From CAZMCH01 sp964564735 (GTDB lineage Bacteria > Poribacteria > DTPJ01): a DNA stretch of 64,000 nucleotides. Numbering within the stretch: the first letter of the stretch is position 1; every line of letters starts with the position of its first letter. The position numbers were made by a program, and so were the translations under genes. The DNA is taken from positions 84,010 through 148,009 of the forward strand of contig CAZMCH010000001.1 of the NCBI GenBank assembly GCA_964564735.1, given 5' to 3'. Shown piece by piece: positions 24,660-33,444 of the stretch. The notes beneath the pieces were generated by a model, which was given only the letters and a program-made list of their open reading frames with translations, was not told where the DNA came from and ran no database searches.

Positions 24660-26072
24660 TTACCATTGCGCCCAACCCATTGATATAAGATGCCTAAGTT
24701 CTAATAGAAGTCTAGGTTCGCTTTTAAGAGCCTTCCAGAATAATTCAAGGAATGATAAATTATTGGATTCTGCCAATACTTTTGCGAGATTATTAAGAGA
24801 ATCATCATTAAAACGCATGACACCGTCCCTAATGCCTCTCAAATGACCAAACATTCGTCCAATTTGTTTGTGCCATCGTTTTTCATATTCTATAAGGAAT
24901 GCACGTGAAGTATTACCTTCTTTAATCGCTTGGGCAGAAACTTCCCCGGCAATATTTCCTGCGATCATAGCATTAATAATTCCACCACCTGATACAGGAT
25001 CATTTTGATGTGCTGCGTCGCCAACAATCATGAAATTATCAAGCACAATTTCAGATAAAGTTCCAGAAACAGGCACGCCACCAAAAACGCTTGCAACAAA
25101 AGAAGCACCCTTAAAATTTTTTTCAATGAACTTATTAAGGTAATAAATTGCATTCTGCGTATCAATATTTCCACCAATGCCAATTCCAACATTAGCGGTA
25201 TTTTTACCCTTTGGAAATACCCATACATACCCTCTCGGTGCAACATGATGACCAAGATAAAAATCACAACGATTAGGATTAATATCAATTCCTGTCATTA
25301 AATATTGAACACAAGTATCCAAATCTACAGGCTTACAAAATGTTTTGATACCTGCCCATCTGCCAACTTGGGATTCAACTCCGTCAGCAGCGATAACTAC
25401 TTTTGCCTTAACAGCATAATCGCCATCTAATTTTCTGATTATAACCCCTGCAATACGACCATTTTCTTTTATAAGATCGATTGCCCTTGCTTTTGTCCAG
25501 ACATCTGCGCCTGATTGCACAGCTTGCATAGCAAGGTATTTATCGAATATTTTTCGTTCTAAAACTAGACCCGATTGAGGCTTTTCTAATGTGACATGAG
25601 AACCATCAGGCGAGTATATCCTTGTAGCATGTATCTCTGCACATACCCATTTCGGATCAATATCAACGAGTTCTGCAAGAGCTTTCCAGCTAACACCTTC
25701 AGCGCATCTTACAGGTGAGCCGATCTCCTGTCTTTTTTCAATCATTAAGACACTGACGCCATTTTCAGCAGAAGATTTTGCAGACATCGATCCACCAGGA
25801 CCTGCCCCTATAACTACTACATCATAAGATAATTGCTTGCATTTTGATAGATCATAACTACGAAAATCTACATTTATTTCATCAATGTTTTCTTTATTTT
25901 CTGCTTTAAGCGCACTTATAGGACACACCTTGACACATGCAAGGCAACCTACACATTTAGATTTATTTATAGTTAAATGAAGGTCTATTAAATCAATCGC
26001 ATCTTTTGGACAAGCACTAACACAAGTTCCACAATAACCACAGATCTCTCTATTTACATAAGGATAATTCAT
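24660..26072 (-). CDS. Geranylgeranyl reductase family flavoprotein with N-terminal 2x[4Fe-4S] ferredoxin domain
   Basis: A 470-residue flavoprotein. Residues ~10-60 hold two CxxCxxCxxxCP clusters (CGYCGTCVSACP and CVGCLACVKVCP). Then comes the FAD-binding VVVIGAGPGGSMSA and the GGR signatures SPVRCAEGVS, GYVWVFPKGKNTANVGIG (lipid-binding YxWxFPKG) and VGDAAHQNDPVSGGGI. Known members saturate the geranylgeranyl chains of archaeal ether lipids or of chlorophyll and quinones. Here the neighbours (GGGPS and a DGGGPS-like UbiA, 6 and 21 bases away) argue for lipid saturation, with the fused ferredoxin supplying electrons. The ATG at 26072 is chosen; a TTG at 26084 would add four residues. Confidence 0.88.
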   Translation of the reverse strand: MNYPYVNREICGYCGTCVSACPKDAIDLIDLHLTINKSKCVGCLACVKVCPISALKAENKENIDEINVDFRSYDLSKCKQLSYDVVVIGAGPGGSMSAKSSAENGVSVLMIEKRQEIGSPVRCAEGVSWKALAELVDIDPKWVCAEIHATRIYSPDGSHVTLEKPQSGLVLERKIFDKYLAMQAVQSGADVWTKARAIDLIKENGRIAGVIIRKLDGDYAVKAKVVIAADGVESQVGRWAGIKTFCKPVDLDTCVQYLMTGIDINPNRCDFYLGHHVAPRGYVWVFPKGKNTANVGIGIGGNIDTQNAIYYLNKFIEKNFKGASFVASVFGGVPVSGTLSEIVLDNFMIVGDAAHQNDPVSGGGIINAMIAGNIAGEVSAQAIKEGNTSRAFLIEYEKRWHKQIGRMFGHLRGIRDGVMRFNDDSLNNLAKVLAESNNLSFLELFWKALKSEPRLLLELRHLISMGWAQW

Positions 26073-26093
26073 AAGTAATCTCAAATTTACATG

Positions 26094-26936
26094 TTAAAGC
26101 TTCAGATTCCCAAGATATATGGCAATCAAACCAATAAATATATCAAATTTCATAATATTTGCAATTCTACCAGCAACACTTTTAGATGGTTGCCGAATAA
26201 GACTTATCATGCAAAATATTAAAACAATATCAACACCAAAAAACACGCATAAAAGATAATATATAGAATAATAATCAAGCAAATAAGGTATTGGGCTTGC
26301 TATAATCAACAATGAAAAAAAAATAAGTGCAATATAAACTGCCTTTTTGTTTCCATATTTTATCGCAAGGCTAGACATCCCTGTTGCTCGATCACCATCA
26401 ACGTCCTGAATATCTTTGACAATCTCACGCACCGATGTAAACAAAAATGCAAAAATAGCAGGCATAATCGCACCTGATATTTTGCCAACAGCAACCCCGC
26501 CATATATAAATGTCAAACTTGTGAGCAATGCAACGACTAGGTTAGATAATAAGGGCAGTTTCCTTAATTTGCCAGCATAAAATATCAGCGTTAAAGATAC
26601 AAATAGAGCAATTAAAAAAGCGACCCAATTAACTATCAGGCTTAACGATGTGCCAATTATAAACAACAGAATCGAAAACGTCAAGGCTGAATGTTTACTT
26701 ATTTTCCCTGATGGTATTGGTCGCCTAGGCTTATTTATTTTATCAGACTCGACATCAAAATAATCATTAATAGCATTTCCAGCAGACAATAGCATTAATG
26801 CAATTGCAGATGCGATTATGACATCAAAAATAGGATTGATATTTCCACCTGCCAAAAAAGCGCCAAATATGACTGACAAAAAGGCAATCAATCCGTTTAA
26901 TGGTCTAGCTAGTTGAATATAAGCATATAAGTTCAT
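26094..26936 (-). CDS. UbiA-family prenyltransferase, DGGGP synthase-like
   Basis: A 280-residue membrane protein with about eight hydrophobic helices. Both Asp-rich motifs are present: NAINDYFDVESDKINKPRRP (the NDxxDxxxDxxN(K)PxRP pattern, about 60-80) and DIQDVDGDRATGM (about 175-187). The KINKPRRPIPSGKIS stretch is typical of digeranylgeranylglyceryl phosphate synthase, which adds the second prenyl chain to GGGP; menaquinone and heme enzymes have other patterns. It is separated by 9 bases from the reductase gene. Substrate is inferred from motif and neighbours. Starts directly after the PHP gene. Confidence 0.82.
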   Translation of the reverse strand: MNLYAYIQLARPLNGLIAFLSVIFGAFLAGGNINPIFDVIIASAIALMLLSAGNAINDYFDVESDKINKPRRPIPSGKISKHSALTFSILLFIIGTSLSLIVNWVAFLIALFVSLTLIFYAGKLRKLPLLSNLVVALLTSLTFIYGGVAVGKISGAIMPAIFAFLFTSVREIVKDIQDVDGDRATGMSSLAIKYGNKKAVYIALIFFSLLIIASPIPYLLDYYSIYYLLCVFFGVDIVLIFCMISLIRQPSKSVAGRIANIMKFDIFIGLIAIYLGNLKL

Positions 26937-26945
26937 TTCTAATCA

Positions 26946-28604
26946 TCATAACAGCCAAATGGGATTGGAAAAGCATTTATATTGCCTGCCATTTGCAGAT
27001 GAAAATGCTTCTAATCGGACATAACATGGATTATCATGCACTATCTTATGAACAAAATTATGCTTATGTGTATCTGATCTTTCTGGTGAGAATGTCTTTT
27101 CTATATTTTCTGTTTGGTTGACTAGATCACCTTTATATAAATCAACTTTCTCAATACGACCAAACTCATCCGAAGAAGCAGAATCAATTATCAGATTGAA
27201 ATCTTTCCCAGAAATCTCTTCCCCAACATCAACAATTTTGCCATTATCATTCTGAACCTGCAAAATAGAAATAGGTCCATTGGTAACAACAGTCTTACCT
27301 TTTTTTAGGGCATCAAAAACACCTGAAACCGAAATTCCATTTTCACATTTGGCAAAAGTTCTGACTTTTCCGAAGATATGATTTTCATTTTCTTTGAGTA
27401 TGGTATTGGGATATTTGACATTACGACAGCGATTAAAATCACCATGAGCATCATTACCGCCAAGTAAATATGTTCGCCGTCCCTCAAGAAGAAGATTTAT
27501 CCAAGTTTTTCGTGAATGATCAAATTTTGGATTAAATTCCCCATTCCAGAACTGCATACCAGAAGACCCTTCCAAGATCAAGTCCTTATAGTGCCAATGC
27601 CCTCTATTCAGTAGCAAAGTTCCCATAAATCCATTACCGATCTCCGGATGTGCAGAATAAGCAAATCCACCTTTATCTTTTATCAGTTTTAACACTTCTT
27701 GGATCGTTAAATCGGGTTTTTTGTATAATAATCCATTTTTTACACCATCACCGCTTCCAGGGATAAAATCGGGAACATTAAATGCCAAAAGATGAACATT
27801 ATGGTTACGACAATTACCACAAGATACCTCTTCAGCAGGAAGAACAGCAAAATCCAAATATTTCTGGTTTGCTTCTCTGATCTCATCCTGTATATTTTGC
27901 CATCTTGTATGATTTGGGTCTCGTTCAAAGTATTGCCCAATTGCAATATCAAGATCGTAAGAGTGATCTGTAACCGCAAACCAGCTTAAGCCGATAGATT
28001 TTCCCATCTTAACTGCAACGTCCACAGGTGCGCCAAACTCAACCTGATCTTGTGTCATATCTGAATGATAATGGGAATCTCCATAAAACCACCCATCAAT
28101 AGAAGGTAATGAATCTGAACTTACAAAAGTGCTAAATGGCGAATGAGATAATCCCGATAAGTTATCGGATATTATTATTTTTCTTCGTCCCTTTCGGGTG
28201 AATTCTGCTTCTAATGTGATTTGTAGTTTTCCAGCGTATTTATAGGGAAGCTCAATATAATCTAGCTTATACCAATAATGTTCTGCAATATTAAGGGATT
28301 GAGATTCCAAAGGAATATTAAATGTATATATTTTACCATCTTCGGTTTTACATTTAGCAGTTATTCGCTCAAGATTTATTGGAAAGCGATCTGCATCTTT
28401 GACAACACAAAGTATAGGTATCGGTTCACCAGATTCCACACGCCAGGGAGCATCTAATATTACTTCTGGGGCATGACGGTTTATAAGAGAATATCCCCAG
28501 AAAGTATAATGAATTTCTGCATATCCATAAGACTTAATGGAAATCATAAACAGAAATAAAAGAATACTTAACGATAAAGCGAAATTTAGCTTAATTTGTA
28601 TCAT
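26946..28604 (-). CDS. Secreted PHP-domain metallohydrolase (CehA/McbA type)
   Basis: A 552-residue exported protein: signal peptide about 1-26 (FALSLSILLFLFMISIKSYG), an N-terminal beta-sandwich of about 130 residues, then a PHP phosphoesterase-like domain. Metal-binding motifs seen are GDSHYHSDMTQD (about 165-176), AVTDHSYDLD, LPAEEVSCGN, AYSAHPEIGNG and GGNDAHGD. The CehA/McbA family hydrolyses phosphoester or other bonds, but exported members are not well known. It lies inside the lipid and polysaccharide operon (overlap of 4 bases with the pyruvyl transferase gene), so it may act on lipid or glycan phosphates outside the inner membrane; that is inference. Confidence 0.78.
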   Translation of the reverse strand: MIQIKLNFALSLSILLFLFMISIKSYGYAEIHYTFWGYSLINRHAPEVILDAPWRVESGEPIPILCVVKDADRFPINLERITAKCKTEDGKIYTFNIPLESQSLNIAEHYWYKLDYIELPYKYAGKLQITLEAEFTRKGRRKIIISDNLSGLSHSPFSTFVSSDSLPSIDGWFYGDSHYHSDMTQDQVEFGAPVDVAVKMGKSIGLSWFAVTDHSYDLDIAIGQYFERDPNHTRWQNIQDEIREANQKYLDFAVLPAEEVSCGNCRNHNVHLLAFNVPDFIPGSGDGVKNGLLYKKPDLTIQEVLKLIKDKGGFAYSAHPEIGNGFMGTLLLNRGHWHYKDLILEGSSGMQFWNGEFNPKFDHSRKTWINLLLEGRRTYLLGGNDAHGDFNRCRNVKYPNTILKENENHIFGKVRTFAKCENGISVSGVFDALKKGKTVVTNGPISILQVQNDNGKIVDVGEEISGKDFNLIIDSASSDEFGRIEKVDLYKGDLVNQTENIEKTFSPERSDTHKHNFVHKIVHDNPCYVRLEAFSSANGRQYKCFSNPIWLL

Positions 28605-29620
28605 ATCAGTCCCAACCTACTTAACATCAAATCGTATTCTTGCCTATATTTGCTTTTTAGGGCAATTATTTTTTCACGATAGATGTCAGTTTCCCGAATT
28701 TTTTCAAGGCACATATCGGTTAATTGCTCAATAGGTGTTGACAATGTTGCATAATTTTCATTTAGCTGTTCTATAATACCTGCTCTTGAGTCCAACTGAA
28801 GCAACAAAGAAGGCACGCCCATAGATGCAAGAAGCATCGTTCCATGAACCTTGACCGAAAATGCAAAGAAACATCGGGTATAATACTTAAAAAAATCGGT
28901 ATAATTATTTGAAAATAAAGTATTATTTTTGTTTGTGTGTTTTATTAACTCCTTATATGATTCAAAGTCATGACAAACCCATATAATTTTTTTATTAGTT
29001 GACGAGGAAAGTGATTTTTCGACTCCTTTACATATTTCAAGCACCTTTTGAGATGGAATATCAGAATTCCAATAAGTGCCACCCCATATAATAAATATCA
29101 AGTCTCGTTCTTCTTTATTCTCATCAATGTTCCCAGCAAAAATAGATGGACAGATTATTTGTTTTACATTAGAAAAACCTGCTTTTGTTAAAAATTCAAG
29201 ACAATATCTATCCCTTACAGTAAAATCACTGAACGATATTTCGTTATATCTTGATATAAATTTTTTATAGTTTTCGTCCTGAATTACATCTGGAAAAAAT
29301 ACTAGACCATCAATTGTTGTTTTAAAATTGCTTCCAACTGCAAGTAACAATATTTTTTTATTCGTTTTTTTGCTATATTCCAAAAGGTTATTTTGCCATT
29401 TCATACGATAGCATTTATCATAGAATATTGGCGAACCGCATATAACAATCAAGTCAGATGCGTCAATAAACTCCTTATATAAATTACTTTTTGGAATATC
29501 AACTTTATCTATAAGAAATATACTATCAAAAGATTTCGCTGGAAGAAGGTTTTTGAAACCTTCGTATATAAAATTATCTCCTGAATTACTTCTTAAAGTT
29601 GTGATAATAGCTAATTTCAT
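28601..29620 (-). CDS. Polysaccharide pyruvyl transferase family protein
   Basis: A 339-residue cytosolic protein of the WcaK/CsaB-like polysaccharide pyruvyl transferase family. Seen: the N-terminal LRSNSGDNFIYEGFKNLLP (GDxxxxxG nucleotide-binding-like turn), VICGSPIFYDKCY, FTVRDRYCLEFLTKAGF (RDxxS/T-like block), CPSIFAG and late FAFSVKVHGTMLLASMGVPSLLLQ (the xVhgHxxA segment). Family members add ketal-pyruvate to surface sugars, for example for S-layer anchoring by CsaB. Its place between a UbiA and a PHP hydrolase in the lpxD operon suggests modification of an envelope polymer. No signal peptide. The 4-base overlap with the PHP gene points to coupling. Confidence 0.8.
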   Translation of the reverse strand: MKLAIITTLRSNSGDNFIYEGFKNLLPAKSFDSIFLIDKVDIPKSNLYKEFIDASDLIVICGSPIFYDKCYRMKWQNNLLEYSKKTNKKILLLAVGSNFKTTIDGLVFFPDVIQDENYKKFISRYNEISFSDFTVRDRYCLEFLTKAGFSNVKQIICPSIFAGNIDENKEERDLIFIIWGGTYWNSDIPSQKVLEICKGVEKSLSSSTNKKIIWVCHDFESYKELIKHTNKNNTLFSNNYTDFFKYYTRCFFAFSVKVHGTMLLASMGVPSLLLQLDSRAGIIEQLNENYATLSTPIEQLTDMCLEKIRETDIYREKIIALKSKYRQEYDLMLSRLGLI

Positions 29621-29628
29621 TTATAAAT

Positions 29629-30678
29629 TTATGGATATCTAATACCAAACCTAGCTTGATAATAGAACCTAACCAAAAGTATTATACATATTAATAGAAT
29701 AAAATAGAAGGGCATTAAAAAAGCGACTAATAACGATAATGTCATAACGCTAATTTTTGTTGCCAGAGTAATTGACGTTATATTTACATGATTTTGATTC
29801 CAATTAAGTATAATCATACGAATAAAAAATGGTAATGACAATATAGATGCTGTTACAGGGACAAAATCTTTGCGCAAGAATCCTGCAATTATTGCAAGTA
29901 TTAAAATAAAAGTGCTAAAAAAACACGACTTTCGGACTCCCAAAAATACTCCCGTTGTAACATCGCCGTTATGAATATCACCGTTAATATCGGGTATAGT
30001 TGTATTTATGTATGCAGAAGAAACACAAAGAAAATATGGCAAAGAATCCAAAATTAGCTCTTTTGAAAAATCAGATTTGATCGTCCACCCAACAGCAAAA
30101 GCAACCAATCCAAAACCAGAAGCATTCGTAATAAGATCAAGTATAGGCTTCCCCTTTAGTCTAATCGGTGGAACAGAATAAATTATTCCCATTATAATGG
30201 ATAATAAAATAAGTATTGTATAAGCAAGAGAATATCGAATAAAGGCTAGTAATATTATTCCAACAGATATAAGAAAGATGATCTGTAATTTTAATATATT
30301 TTTTTTTAGATAACCATGAGGGATTAGATATAATTTGTCGTTTATTTCATCGGTCTGACTATCGGTGATCTGATTTAGGATATAAACTGCGCCCATCAGC
30401 AATGAATATAAGAAAAGTGTAAGTAATAATTCTTTTGGGAGGTTGAGAATAATGCCAATATTGCCTATTATTGGCAAATCTATTTGAGCAGTCAAACTAC
30501 CTTTAATACCTCTATAATAGCCTAATAATACCATCGTCCATCCGGGAATAAGCAATAATGGTCTTAATATTGCTATATAATCTAGCATAATAGATAACCG
30601 ACGGATAAATAAAGAGCCTGAAGGGATATCTTCGGTTTCTTTCAAATTCTTTACAATTTCCAACTTAGATTGTTGCAT
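29629..30678 (-). CDS. UbiA-family prenyltransferase, second copy, substrate unknown
   Basis: A 349-residue membrane protein with eight or nine hydrophobic helices and both UbiA Asp motifs: LNQITDSQTDEINDK (about 104-118) and TIPDINGDIHNGDVTTG (about 227-243). Unlike the gene at 26094 it lacks the NKPxRP extension, so it is a separate branch. Its N-terminal 40 residues are polar. UbiA enzymes prenylate quinones, heme, decaprenylphosphoribose precursors or glycerol lipids. Position between a polysaccharide deacetylase and a pyruvyl transferase suggests an envelope lipid or lipid carrier, which is inference. Confidence 0.78.
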   Translation of the reverse strand: MQQSKLEIVKNLKETEDIPSGSLFIRRLSIMLDYIAILRPLLLIPGWTMVLLGYYRGIKGSLTAQIDLPIIGNIGIILNLPKELLLTLFLYSLLMGAVYILNQITDSQTDEINDKLYLIPHGYLKKNILKLQIIFLISVGIILLAFIRYSLAYTILILLSIIMGIIYSVPPIRLKGKPILDLITNASGFGLVAFAVGWTIKSDFSKELILDSLPYFLCVSSAYINTTIPDINGDIHNGDVTTGVFLGVRKSCFFSTFILILAIIAGFLRKDFVPVTASILSLPFFIRMIILNWNQNHVNITSITLATKISVMTLSLLVAFLMPFYFILLICIILLVRFYYQARFGIRYP

Positions 30679-30687
30679 TATAACCTC

Positions 30688-31479
30688 TTATTCAGCAATC
30701 TTAGTTTTTATCAACATGCTTGCATAAGAGCATCTGTTGATGAATCGGTTTTTTAATTGTTGTGTATAGAGAAAAACAGCGTTATTTACATCACCAATCT
30801 TTGTTCTGAAATCAAACATACTGTCTATATAATATATGGCAAATCTTGGCAATTCATAATATTGATTGTTTATGCCAGCTATCTTTAATGGCTTAGGTTT
30901 TAGAGAAAACGCACCTTTATATCCTATTTCATTAACAATATTCGTTATTCTACTATTATAATCGCCATAGGGATAGCTGAAAAAGTCTATTGTTTTTCCT
31001 AGTTTTTTTTCTAATTTATCTTTTGATTCAGCGAGTTCGTATCTAACCGTTTTATCGCTACAAGATGTCAAAAATAAGTGATTAACGCCATGCGAACCAA
31101 AACAAATACCATTATCAGACATCTCTCTAATCTGACCCCAATTTAGATGTCTAAAACGAGGGCCCGGACTCGAATCCCATAGATTATAGTTTCCGATGTA
31201 TCCTGTTGTCAGAAAAATAGTCGCTGGAAAATTACACCTTTTCAGTATTGGATAAACATGATTATAGATACATTCGTATCCATCATCAAAAGTGATAAGG
31301 ATTTTTTTATCAATATTCTCTGATAGATTGAAAAGCGATTGAGGCAATAAGCCAGAATAACCATTATCTTGTAGAAAATTGATCTGTTTTTCAAATGCTT
31401 TTGGTGATATTGATGTTATTCCTAACTCCCTGCGATAATCAACCTTGTGATATGCAAGTATGGGAATCACACAACTCAT
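30688..31479 (-). CDS. Polysaccharide deacetylase (NodB/CE4 family)
   Basis: A 263-residue carbohydrate esterase family 4 protein. Seen: LAYHKVDYRRE, the catalytic TFDDGYE (about residues 76-82), the metal-binding GSHGVNH, and the FSYPYGDYN block. Family members de-N-acetylate chitin, peptidoglycan or other N-acetylated glycans. No signal peptide is apparent, which is seen in intracellular members acting on precursor saccharides. The start codon overlaps the lpxD stop region by 4 bases, so the two are coupled. It fits in an envelope glycan role. Confidence 0.85.
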   Translation of the reverse strand: MSCVIPILAYHKVDYRRELGITSISPKAFEKQINFLQDNGYSGLLPQSLFNLSENIDKKILITFDDGYECIYNHVYPILKRCNFPATIFLTTGYIGNYNLWDSSPGPRFRHLNWGQIREMSDNGICFGSHGVNHLFLTSCSDKTVRYELAESKDKLEKKLGKTIDFFSYPYGDYNSRITNIVNEIGYKGAFSLKPKPLKIAGINNQYYELPRFAIYYIDSMFDFRTKIGDVNNAVFLYTQQLKNRFINRCSYASMLIKTKIAE

Positions 31480-32558
31480 GTTGTAGATAAGTTCTCCTGA
31501 TAGATTTTTGCCCCGTTTTTAAGTTCGTCCAGTTCTCTTTCAAGCATGTGTATTCTCTTTTCCATTTCATTAATTTGATCTATAAGTTCGGGGAGTCTAT
31601 GAGTGCTTGCCTGTATTCTTAGATCTCTCATTTGTGGCATAGCCGGCACTCCAGACCATTTGATTCTTCCGGAGGGTATGCTCTTACTAATGCCAGATTT
31701 TGCAGTGATCTGAGCATCGTCTCCAACGGTAACATGCCCAACAATACCGACCTGACCCGCAAGCGTTACCCGATTTCCGATCTCTGTGCTACCAGAAATA
31801 CCGACTTGCGCAACAATCAAGCAATTTTCTCCTATTATAACGTTATGAGCAATCTGAACAAGATTATCAACTTTTGTTCCACGACCAATGACAGTTTTGC
31901 CTGTATTTGCTCGATCAACAGTAACATTAGCCCCAAGCTCTACATCATCTTCGATTACGACTGTTCCAATCTGAGCTATTTTAACGAGTTTATCTTTATC
32001 AGGTGCATAGCCAAAGCCATCGCTTCCGACCACTGTTCCGCTGTGTATAATTACTCTATTACCTATTGTTATTTCCTCTCGTATTGTTACAAGCGGATAT
32101 ATAAGCGAATCTGAGCCTATTACTGAGTTATCACCAATATAGACCAAAGGTGATATGACTGTCCTATCACCTATCTGAACATTATCACCGATGAAAGCGT
32201 ATGCCTGTATAGATACATCATTACCAAGTCTAACATTATCACCGATAATGGCTGTTGGATGTATACCCTTATTTTCTTTATCAGGTTTAGAAGCAAACTC
32301 ATTAACAACCTTTGCCCAAGCCAGATATGGATTTTTTACCTGTATTAAAGCCTTTCCATTGCAAAAAGAACCCTCACCAGCAATTATAGCAGAAGCCTGA
32401 GTTTTCTCTATCTCTGAAAGATAACGGGGATTTGCAATAAAAGTGATCTGTCCTTCATGAGCTTCCTTGATCCCTGATACACCGTGAATCTCAATATCGC
32501 CATCACCAAATAATTCTCCACCAACTAACTCACAGATCTCCCTAAGTTTTTTAACCAT
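31476..32558 (-). CDS. lpxD: UDP-3-O-(3-hydroxyacyl)glucosamine N-acyltransferase
   Basis: A 360-residue left-handed beta-helix acyltransferase of lipid A synthesis. An N-terminal substrate-binding domain (VKKLREICELVGGELFGDG through NPRYLSEIEKT) precedes about ten hexapeptide repeats (from IIGDNVRLGNDVSI onward). The catalytic His lies in the repeat region (QIAHNVIIGEN), and a C-terminal coiled segment (LPELIDQINEMEKRIHMLERELDELKNG) trims the trimer. The presence of this gene shows that the organism makes lipid A, hence an outer membrane with lipopolysaccharide. It follows the OmpH gene, the classical bamA-skp-lpxD order of diderms. Confidence 0.95.
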   Translation of the reverse strand: MVKKLREICELVGGELFGDGDIEIHGVSGIKEAHEGQITFIANPRYLSEIEKTQASAIIAGEGSFCNGKALIQVKNPYLAWAKVVNEFASKPDKENKGIHPTAIIGDNVRLGNDVSIQAYAFIGDNVQIGDRTVISPLVYIGDNSVIGSDSLIYPLVTIREEITIGNRVIIHSGTVVGSDGFGYAPDKDKLVKIAQIGTVVIEDDVELGANVTVDRANTGKTVIGRGTKVDNLVQIAHNVIIGENCLIVAQVGISGSTEIGNRVTLAGQVGIVGHVTVGDDAQITAKSGISKSIPSGRIKWSGVPAMPQMRDLRIQASTHRLPELIDQINEMEKRIHMLERELDELKNGAKIYQENLSTT

Positions 32559-32632
32559 ATGGATTCATCCCCGCTTTTTTGAATTGTTATTATATTTAAT
32601 AAGTCTTAACTGAATTCAGACACTTATTAAGA

Positions 32633-33229
32633 TTACTTTTGTTCACTTGCTTTATCTTTTGAGGGATCAGCTTCTTTTGCTTGACTAGAAACTTTATCTT
32701 TATACGACTTGTCAAGCATTACGACAATCTTATTAGTAATTTCTAATTCTGGATTCACATAAAGAACAATTTTATATATTTCAAGCTGTTTTTCCAAAAC
32801 AATATCATATTTTTCTTCAACTGCTATCTTTTTTATGAGTTCCTTGATCTCTTGTATAATAGGGTCTATCATTTCTTGCTGTTTTTTGTTAAGAACCATA
32901 TTACCTTCTTGAACAAGATTTTGACCCTCAAGTCTTTTATTATCTATCTGATCTTGAAGCTTTTGTTCTTCCTCTTTATTTTCGAGAAATTTTTGACGTT
33001 TGAGTAATTCATCTTCAAGTTTTGTTAGCTCCTTGCCGATTTGCTCACCTTTTTTCTGCCATATTTCTCTTTCTTTTTCTAATTCTTCCAAAACCTTCTT
33101 ACCCCAAACACACTCTTGAAATACCTTTTCTGTATCTACTACCGCTATGTTTAATGACGACTGAGCAAAAGCCTGAATACCAAACAACATGAAAGATAAT
33201 ATCAATATTGCTAAAAAATTTTTTTGCAT
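32633..33229 (-). CDS. skp: OmpH/Skp-family periplasmic chaperone
   Basis: A 198-residue exported helical protein: signal peptide to about residue 22 (FAQ), an N-terminal IAVVDTEKVFQ strand characteristic of OmpH/Skp, then a long coiled helix (about 45-125, rich in EKEREIWQKKGEQIGKELTK) and a C-terminal VVEKQLEIYKI/VNPELEIT part. Skp trimers hold unfolded outer-membrane proteins en route to BamA. The tail (SSQAKEADPSKDKASEQK) is charged and low-complexity. It lies between bamA and lpxD with a promoter-sized gap upstream that holds a palindrome. Confidence 0.88.
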   Translation of the reverse strand: MQKNFLAILILSFMLFGIQAFAQSSLNIAVVDTEKVFQECVWGKKVLEELEKEREIWQKKGEQIGKELTKLEDELLKRQKFLENKEEEQKLQDQIDNKRLEGQNLVQEGNMVLNKKQQEMIDPIIQEIKELIKKIAVEEKYDIVLEKQLEIYKIVLYVNPELEITNKIVVMLDKSYKDKVSSQAKEADPSKDKASEQK

Positions 33230-33326
33230 ATTACAAAAACCTCCCGATTTATTACTAAATATATATTTTCCAATAAGATTATCTAATACTATTTTATCGA
33301 ATTAATTATTACGCTTATTTTTATGG

Positions 33327-33356
33327 TAGGGACAGGTTTGAAAACCTGTCCCTACA
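33327..33356. repeat. Perfect 14-bp palindromic hairpin in the bamA-skp gap
   Basis: GTAGGGACAGGTTT at 33327-33340 and its exact complement at 33343-33356, with only GA between. It is an intergenic hairpin-forming palindrome, possibly a small dispersed repeat; only one copy is in this window. It is not followed by T runs. Confidence 0.8.
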
Positions 33357-33444
33357 TTTCATAACATAAAAAACTAATTCGGTTGACCAATACAATATAC
33401 TAATAACAGGCAATAATTTATATGTTTTCTATATCTAAATTATA

